A DNA stretch of 64,000 bases from Cyprinodon diabolis. Lineage: Eukaryota; Chordata; Actinopteri; Cyprinodontiformes; Cyprinodontidae. The translations under genes and the position numbers were made by a program. The stretch is taken from the NCBI GenBank assembly GCA_030533445.1, contig CM060064.1:5906379-5970378 (forward strand), in the 5' to 3' direction. Each line of letters opens with the position of its first letter. Within the stretch, counting starts at the first letter, position 1. Below are positions 57,017-64,000 of the stretch, piece after piece. Below the pieces are notes generated by a model, which was not told the origin of the DNA, did not search any database, and saw only the letters and a list, made by a program, of their open reading frames with translations.

Positions 57017-58555
57017 ATGTAAAAATTTAAAATCAACCAGAATAAATGTAATTATTTCATCTTTGTAAAAATAAGCTTAGCATATTTGTGTCTGCGCACT
57101 GATCGTAGTTTGTCTACTGAAGGTAAAAAGAGGAGTAGTTGACCTGGTTATGAATCAATCTGCAAAGATGTTAGTACCAGTATGTGATGTGTCACATGAC
57201 ACTCTCTGGATCTTACATCGCTGTGGTGGCTGGGTCAGAGTTATTGAATTGAATTAAGTTATTTACAACTCTGGGCAGATTCTGTTGGATCATACAGTTC
57301 TGACATGTACAGCAGTGTATATCACATAACCCTGCCCCTCAGCAGCCACAGGCACTTCTGAAAGTCCTACTTCCAGAGCAACTTTTATTTGGGAAATTAA
57401 AATTAACTAGGTGAAATCATAGTTCCAGTTGGTCCCTGCAATGTAGAAACGACTAATGTCTTGGATGTGAAAAAGACTACTATGAGTTAAAAGGTTGTCA
57501 TTAGATCATAGCGAGCCAGGTCTGTACTGGCGTCCAGGGTGGCTGACAAGAAAGACAGGGAGCAGATGGTGGTCTTTGTCATTCCCTCCTCTTTTCAGCC
57601 TCATTCCAAGCTTCACTATCCCTCTGTGTCATGTCCCCCCTTTCTTGTTTTCCACCGCAGCATTGCAGACTTCTGAATAGGCACTAACCATTGCTACATA
57701 ACACAGCTTCGTGAGTATGGACCTCAACGACCAGATGGTGAGATTATTTGGAGCAATTAATTCTTTGAGAGAATCAGTGGGAACATGTTTGTGGCAGAGA
57801 TTTGGGGGCACGTGGTTGAATGTGTTGAAAGACATTCCTCCTTAAAATTCCTTTAGGAAAAAGAAAGTTTAGTGGGGGTTAGAGGCTTGAGGCTGTGATG
57901 GCAGGTTTTAGAAAGGGCTCAGTGAAAGGAAAGGGGTTTTATACAGGCAAGAAAGCATATGTAGATTATGGGGTTCTGTATGGGAACTTTTCCCACTAAA
58001 AGGAACAAGGGTCGAGATTAAAATATCACATTCCACAGGGTAAAATAAAAAGGGAATATCTCTCTTATTCACACATCTTGATTGTTTTCTTAAATGACTA
58101 AAATAGAATTTATTGCTTTCTCAAGAACTCAATTTAGATAAAGATTGCTCATAAAATACAAAAAAGTACAACGATTGACGTGTTCTTCTAGGTGACAGAC
58201 TGGACTAGAGACAAAGTCAAAAAGCTTTATAAGTGACAAAGAGCCTTAAAGGTGACTGTACTTCTTAAAGAAGATCTTTAATGGGTCTGTGTGACATATT
58301 CTGCCACCATCTGTTAGGGAAAGAGCTTCACAGGAAACAGAAGCTCAACAAGCAAATAATAAATGTCAGATTTGTTCAGAGGACTGATCTGGAAAGTGCC
58401 TTAAGATGACATGTGATGTGAATGGTGCTAAATGAATAAACTGAACTGAATGGAGTTGAATCTGGAACCTCTAGAGATGATTTAAGAAAAAGTAATCTTC
58501 TATAAAATGAATTCTATTATGGAAAACTAGGAGTAATCCTCTCGATCACCTCCAC
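57017..58555. other. Interval without recognised genes
   Basis: No domain found. 58360-58460 contains words like 'gtgccttaagatgacatgtg' and 'aataaactgaactgaa', a diverged plus-strand L2 tail end. Confidence 0.45.
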
Positions 58556-59100
58556 TATCATTCGACCTCCACCTCTTGAGGAGGCTGAGATCCCTCGGAG
58601 TGAGAAGGCCCCTGCTTAAAACCTTGTATGACTCTGTGGTGGCATCAGCTGTCTTCTACGCTGTTGTCTGCTTGGCCCCTGGTCATACAGAGCGGGACAG
58701 AATGAGACTGAACAAACTGGTGAGAAAGGCCGTTTCTGTCCAAGGCTGCACTCTGGACGCAGTGGAGGAAGTGGTTGAGAGGAGGGTGCTGTCCAAGCTT
58801 CCATCCATCATGGACAACACCTCTCACCACCTGCATCAGACTGTAGAGGAGATGATCAGCTCCTTCAGTGAAAGACTTTTACACCCTGTTGGTAAAAAAT
58901 AGCACTACCCCAGGTCATTCATCCCTGCTGCAACCAGACTCTATAATGCAACAATACAACCGCAATAACTTGTGCAATGTATAATGTGCAATTACCATTT
59001 TATACCCTGTGCAATAACCTCTTTCTCTATATTTGACAACCAGTGCAATAACTATACATATAAATATCCATCTATATAAATTCCATGTAAACACCCTGTG
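58556..59100 (+). pseudogene. CR1-type LINE RT C-terminus, different family
   Basis: 58576-58902 encodes RRLRSLGVRRPLLKTLYDS, then ERDRMRLNKLVRKAVSV, SIMDNTSHHLHQTVEE and FSERLLHP. This is the usual end of a CR1-group ORF2. It differs from the copies at 49 and 55 kb. A 3' UTR with repeated 'gtgcaataac' follows to about 59100. The palm and endonuclease are missing. Confidence 0.8.
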
Positions 59101-59122
59101 CGATAACCCTGTATAATAATCC

Positions 59123-59486
59123 TTCCATTTCCTGACACGCTTTATCCCAACGGGGTCACGAGGGGTGCTGGTATCTCCAGCTGTCTATGGGTGAGAAGCG
59201 AGTTCCACCATGGACAGGTTGCCAGTCCATCGCAGGACAACATAGAGACAAACAGGACAAACAGCCATTGACACACACACTCACACCTAAGGAGAACTCA
59301 GAGAAGCCAATTAACCTAACAGTCATGTTTGTGGACTGTGGGAGGAAGCCGGATTACCCGGGTAGAACCCACGCATGCTGAAGGAGAACATGCAAACTCC
59401 ATCCAGAAAGACAACGGGCCGCAAATCAAATGAAACCTTCTTGCTGCAAGACAGCAGTGCTACCCACTGCTCCACTGAGCAGCCCC
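59123..59486 (-). mobile_element. Full-length tRNA-derived SINE
   Basis: On the minus strand the head begins near 59486 with 'ggggctgctcagtggagcag', a tRNA-like start with an A-box 'tgggtagcac'. The body includes 'ggagtttgcatgttctcc' and 'cagtccacaaacatgac'. The tail ends near 59123 with 'cgtgtcaggaaatgg'. It is the most complete copy of the family whose tails also lie at 3227, 33160 and 45712. Confidence 0.8.
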
Positions 59487-60302
59487 AGGTATAATGACAC
59501 TATTATTTAAAAAAAAAAAAGCTGTCATATGTGGATTTGTATTTATTTATTTATTATTATTATTTTTATTTTTTTTTATAGTAGGCAAATGATCATACTA
59601 TAATATCATATGTGGATATACTGTATATATCACATGCACCTTTTTCTTCCTTTGGCACGTTCTTCTTCTCTAACTATTTGAGCTGATGTAACGAGTACAT
59701 TTCTCCACTGTGAGATCAATAAAATCGCAAACAGTTCACAAACAGGGTCTTCAGTCAGAGGCGATGTTGTCCCTAGTTTATCATGTGTACAATGAGGACC
59801 ACCCTGAGCAACATCAGATGTGCATGTAGAGGAAAACCTTATTTATAACTTCTTTGCTAGGATTCTGGGTTCATATACATTATATAATAAACCCAGGATC
59901 ATAGCAAGTAACATGGCTTATTAAAAGAATAAAAGATTACCTCAAAAATGTCCATTGATTTGGCCAGGATGAGGGTCCTGCTCTGGTGGAAATGAGATGA
60001 TACATCTTTCAGACAACATTTTGTTCACATTTTGCACGATGATACAGCATAAATTCCTGAAACTCTTTGTCTCTCTTTGTAACTCTTTAATGGCTCTGTT
60101 TTTTGTGTTTCTGCTAATATACATTATATAATAGTATAAGCATTTCATGATTATTATCCATGAATAAGAAATGTCACTGGAATATTAACAAATCTGACTC
60201 AATTTAATCGATTTTTCACATCTGTCTTTTTCACTTCGCTATGTCACTTTAACACATATTCTGAATCCTGTTTGATATGATTCATTAAACTAAATCCTCT
60301 TT
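59487..60302. other. AT-rich interval, no gene seen
   Basis: A T/A-rich zone lies at 59504-59580. Nothing else is recognised. Confidence 0.45.
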
Positions 60303-60307
60303 CACAA

Positions 60308-60375
60308 TCAATTGAATTTAGTTTATTTATAGTGCGCCAATTCACAACACATTTATAGGGACAATTCAGCCAGAT
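60308..60375 (-). mobile_element. L2 LINE tail tip
   Basis: 'caattgaatttagtttattt' followed by 'gcgccaattcacaacac' is the extreme 3' end of the L2 tail in minus orientation. Confidence 0.7.
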
Positions 60376-60536
60376 CTGATCTAAAATATACTCGCTACTT
60401 TATTCAACTATTACAGTAGAAATATTGTCTTGGCAGCTTCTTTTCAATATAGGTTAGAAAAATGTGGTTCATACCGGTAGGAAGGTACTGATTAGTAAGG
60501 AACTCATTAGGTATTTAGTGTAAAAATACTTTAAGG

Positions 60537-61010
60537 CAAGGTCTTCAACGTTTCCCAGGCCAAGGACCCCCAAACTGATGGCGAGATGGAGCGGGGACAC
60601 CCTAATTATACATATTGTATGAAATTGTGTTATAGTCCTATAGTTACTCTATTACATATGGAGTAATGTAACAAAAGTAATTTTGTCCTGGGATTGCTAA
60701 AGTATTTTTGATTCGGATTCCTCGTTGATGGGACATTTTTTATGAATGAAACGGTACCCAGCTTGAAAGAGCTCCTGTCTGTTGCTGAATGTGTGCATTG
60801 ATGAGTGAAAGACATCTTCAGCCTCCATTTATCTGTTTACTACAGTGTGTTGAATTCATGTTAATGAAGATTTAAATACATTTCAATTAGTGGAAAAAAT
60901 TGCATGGGGGAAATAAAAAAAAAAGTCTAATCAATCAAAACTTTCACAACCTCCATGCAGTACCTCCTTGGACCCCCTGGGGGTCGCGGACCCCCTGTTG
61001 AAGACCTCCG
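60537..61010. mobile_element. Non-autonomous hAT element
   Basis: 474 bases with ends CAAGGTCTTCAAC and (reverse-complemented) CGGAGGTCTTCAAC, which share AGGTCTTCAAC. A perfect 8-base duplication CTTTAAGG flanks it (60529-60536 and 61011-61018). GC-rich subterminal blocks ('aaggaccccc', 'gggggtcgcgga') contrast with the AT-rich centre. No protein is encoded. Confidence 0.9.
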
Positions 61011-61018
61011 CTTTAAGG

Positions 61019-61769
61019 TGTTGTTTTCCTCTCTAACAGGAAACAAGGTATTACTTGCTAGAGTTCTTGATAGAAGTAGATTTGATTGAACAAGCAATAA
61101 AGAGTAGGCCTCTTAACTATGTAAACAAGCTTCCCATCCATGTGAATTCACTTTACAAAAGCTTTTTTCATTGTTTGTCCTTCAAGATATTTATGCACAA
61201 CACACACTTTAATGAACTTAACCAACGGTCCACAAGGACAGTTCTAATGAGCTATTTAATAGCCTTTTTTTCATTCGTGAAATAAAAAAAGTTTGACTTG
61301 TTCCAGCGTTTCAGGCAAACTATATAGAGCAGATGTTTCCTTGATCTGCCAGGGCAGTTTAGTTCGACAAAAAGAAGACAGTACAAGATGGTATCCTTAC
61401 TGAGTAAATAACTTTATTGAATAATGTTACACCGTTTAGAATGACAGACCATTTGGAGTGATAAAGCTTATGAGAAAATATAATGTGGGAAGACTCTTAT
61501 CACATTCAGCTGATCCACCTGCCTTCAGTTCAAATCGGGGCAGCACCTTCTCCAAAGCCAATAATCTTTCAAGATCCCCTTCATTTATCTCCTGACCTAG
61601 CTTCTCTCTCCCGGACGCAAGCAAATCACCTCCGTCTCATTTCCTCCCTCATTCTCATACTATTCTGAGTCCCCCTCTGGTCCACCAGACTACTCTACTC
61701 CATTTCTAGGTCGCTCAAAGCGAATGTTGATTCACAGCATCAAAGTCTTCTGCTTCATACTCATTGAAC
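61019..61769. other. Interval without recognised genes
   Basis: Open frames of 60-76 codons have no domains. Confidence 0.4.
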
Positions 61770-61965
61770 CAAAGTCAGCCTCTGCTCACACTCATCCTTG
61801 CTCTGCTGGAGTTTTCTTCTTGTTTTAAATAAGTTTTTTCTCTCCACTGTCACTGCATGCATACCCAGTGTGAGGTATTGCAGAGCATCATTACATCCTC
61901 AAGTCAGCTGGCTTTCATTAAATAGAAATATTTGGTTAAAATGACTTTGTTACCTGTATAAATAC
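61770..61965 (+). mobile_element. L2 LINE 3' tail, diverged
   Basis: 'cctttgctctgctggag'-type sequence, then 'tttctctccactgtcactgc' and 'agtgtgaggtattgca', match the L2 tail with several changes. The final 'ctgaattgaatt' end is not preserved. Confidence 0.65.
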
Positions 61966-62063
61966 ATTAAATTATTTTCTAATTGCAGCTTTTCTCTTCA
62001 AATTGTGTGTTGTTGCACACAAAGAACACAAAGAATGTGTGTGTACAGAACATGAAATAAAAA

Positions 62064-62064
<1 letters not shown>

Positions 62065-62142
<78 letters not shown>
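62065..62142. repeat. (TA)n microsatellite, about 39 units
   Basis: 78 bases of uninterrupted TA. No LINE coding abuts it, unlike the (TA)n at 42.6 kb. Confidence 0.97.
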
Positions 62143-62148
<6 letters not shown>

Positions 62149-62910
62149 ACGTTGAATAAAATGTTGAATTAAAGAAACCTCACATAACTCATGTGCTGCA
62201 ACAACTCAAGGCTTGATAAAATTCAGCAGTAGTGAAAAATCAATGCAAATCTCATTGATAATTCAGTATTTTACCCTTTCTTTCTATTCTCTTGATCTTC
62301 TATATTGCTATGGTTTGTGACCTTTATTATTACTATTTACAGCAGTAGGTTTGTGATCTAAGCCTCTGCCCTGACCAGAGTTTATTTCTTCTGAAATAAT
62401 AAAACATTCTGTCAGAGCGTCTACATGACAAACCAAGTCAGGGATTAAAGAACGCAGGTCGGGAGTTTGGGAGAAAAGAAGTTAATGCTCTGTCCAGGAG
62501 GGCAAAACTCTATAAGTATTCAGTGTAAGGCATGGTAATGTAAAAAAATTTTTTAAACCGTTTGTGCTGTGTTCCTCAGTTCATTTCTCAACATTTACGT
62601 TCTCACAAATTACAGCAAAGAGGAAATCACTAGATTCCCAAAGTATTTATTTTCATCGTGTTCCAGAGTTGTTTATCCTGCCCAACAGGGTCCTTAGGTC
62701 TGTAGATGTTTGTTGCAGTGGATTATTTTTCAGATGATCAATTTGACCAGCATTTACTCTAGATCTTTATTGCACTCTTGTATAGTAAGCAAGCCTTGTG
62801 GTGTTTAGCTGTGTATCAAACTGTTGCTATAATTTTGCTTCATGTTTCACTTAAAACCATATTTAACAGTCCAAGTCAGCTATTACCTCTGTTAGCAGAA
62901 AACTAATTTT
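62143..62910. other. AT-rich interval, no gene seen
   Basis: No recognised feature. Confidence 0.45.
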
Positions 62911-63779
62911 TGTCATGATTTTATCTAAAGCTCGGACCCACATGCAGTGAAGCCAAACAGAGAGACACAGAGTAAAAGTTTCAACAGGTTTTATTGAAGA
63001 GTATTTTTTGAGTTCGGTGCCGGGAAACTGGAAGACGAGGGGAAGACAGACTGTTAGATTCAGGCTCAGTGGGGAATTGGAGTTGTTAATCTTGAAGGAG
63101 AGGATTTGTTGCCACTCACGTTTCCGGAGAAGAAGAGACACGTAGACTCCAGTCTGTGTGTTGGTCTTCCAGAGTTTGTTTGATTCAGTAGAGGGCGGAA
63201 CAGGATTTACCCAGAACTCGGACGGAGTGGAATGATGCAGCCGCTGGTTGCTACTCAGTTTTCCTGCGGTACTTGAACGGGTCGTGGTGAAGAGGACTTC
63301 CTTACTCAGACAGTGATCTCAGTGTGCTCAAAGGTGGCTGGATCCAAACCTCCTGTTTGGAATCCGTCGCTCAGTGTAGGACTCAGTTGATCCCACTTGG
63401 GAGAAAGCGGTCCGAAAAGGTCCAGTTTGCAGGAAAGCTTCCTGCCGAAAGGCAAAGAACAAACAAAGTTGAGACTCAGTGAGAAACAAGTGCTCAGTAA
63501 AACTCAATGTGATCTCAGCTTGGCTAGAGGACAAAAACTCAAAAATGCAAAAACTCAGATTAGACTCAGCATAAACAAGGCTTGGCTAGAGTACCCCAAA
63601 CTGGCAAACACTCTGGCGTCGAAGTAGTGGCAACCAGCAGCTTAAGAGCAGTGCGGTGATGAGGCAACAGCTTGCAGGTGTATGAGGAGGCGAACCGGAG
63701 CCAGGCGCCTCCTGGTGGTGGAAGGGAGAAACACAAAAGACAAGACAAACAGACGAACACAAAAACTGGGATCCTGACA
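62911..63779 (-). repeat. Solo LTR, family A, copy 3
   Basis: 869 bases. On the minus strand it runs from TGTCAGGATCC to ATCATGACA with an AATAAAACCTG poly(A) region. It has a perfect 5-base duplication ATTTT (62906-62910 and 63780-63784). Its length nearly equals copy 2 (870) and exceeds copy 1 (780). No internal genes. Confidence 0.9.
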
Positions 63780-63784
63780 ATTTT

Positions 63785-64000
63785 GTTAACTAATGTTGAT
63801 TAAATGGTGACCGTTTGTTCCCTGCAATGTTCTTCTCCCTCAGCATTGGCATTGTACAAGCTATCTTTGCTTGGATTTGGTGCGGTTTTATTATTTTTTG
63901 TTTTTTTGAAATCCTTTTGTTATTTGCTTTAGTTCCCCAACTCATGTTTGAAGAGCATTATTTTATTTGATTTGATAATCAGCTCTCTCCCCTTCCTGTT
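63785..64000. other. Window end, no feature
   Basis: Short AT-rich tail with nothing recognised. Confidence 0.4.

Overview
The window is vertebrate nuclear DNA, most likely from a teleost fish. It is AT-rich and has no dense coding or operon structure. It is packed with repeat families that I recognise as typical of ray-finned fish: L2/CR1-type LINEs with a 'ctgctggaggtttcttcc' 3' tail, tRNA-derived SINEs, hAT and Harbinger-like DNA elements, a Penelope-like element and a Gmr1-type Ty3/gypsy element. I cannot name the species. I found no convincing host protein-coding exon in 64 kb, so the window reads as a gene-poor, transposon-rich interval or a very large intron.

The centrepiece is a nearly complete LTR retrotransposon at 4961-10675. 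Its two LTRs (635 and 629 bp) differ by 10 substitutions and 2 indels by hand count, about 98.4% identity. It has a tRNA-Leu-type primer binding site, a Gag with a SCAN-related region and CCHC knuckle, a DSG protease, then integrase BEFORE reverse transcriptase and RNase H, then a polypurine tract. Integrase-before-RT is the copia order, but the proteins are gypsy-like. That combination defines the Gmr1 group. An in-frame TGA separates protease from integrase, and a frameshift plus a TAA break the integrase C-terminal part.

Region by region. 0.8-2.1 kb: a decayed minus-strand CR1/L2-type LINE. 3.0-3.3 kb: a CCAT/CCGT microsatellite grown from a SINE tail. 5.0-10.7 kb: the Gmr1 element. 11.1-12.7 kb: a perfect foldback and an hAT element. 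15.2-16.0 kb: a solo LTR. 18.5-19.4 kb: a SINE interrupted by a 545-bp DNA element that carries a RecQ-helicase-like exon. 21.5-22.5 kb: a Penelope-like fragment. 23.2-28.9 kb: L2 LINE pieces on both strands. 32.2-33.4 kb: a solo LTR and a SINE. 35-39.3 kb: an L2 tail, a tRNA-Leu-like fragment, an LTR-like segment and a Harbinger-like element. 41.3-42.7 kb: a LINE with a restriction-like endonuclease domain that ends in (TA)n. 43.4-44.1 kb: a probable solo LTR. 45.2-49.6 kb: an L1/Tx1 remnant with nested insertions, a SINE split by an hAT element that keeps a BED-finger exon, then L2 and CR1-like RT fragments. 52.6-53.7 kb: an hAT element inside an L2 tail with a perfect 8-bp duplication. 55-59.5 kb: LINE C-termini, an hAT transposase C-terminus, a TTAA element and a SINE. 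60.5-61.0 kb: another hAT element with a perfect 8-bp duplication. 62.1 kb: (TA)n. 62.9-63.8 kb: a solo LTR.

The genes do not form a host pathway. What works together is the retrotransposon cassette (Gag, protease, integrase, RT/RNase H with PBS, PPT and LTRs). The nested insertions give a relative history: hAT and helicase-exon elements landed in SINEs and L2 tails that were already there, and the solo LTRs record recombinational loss of full-length elements.
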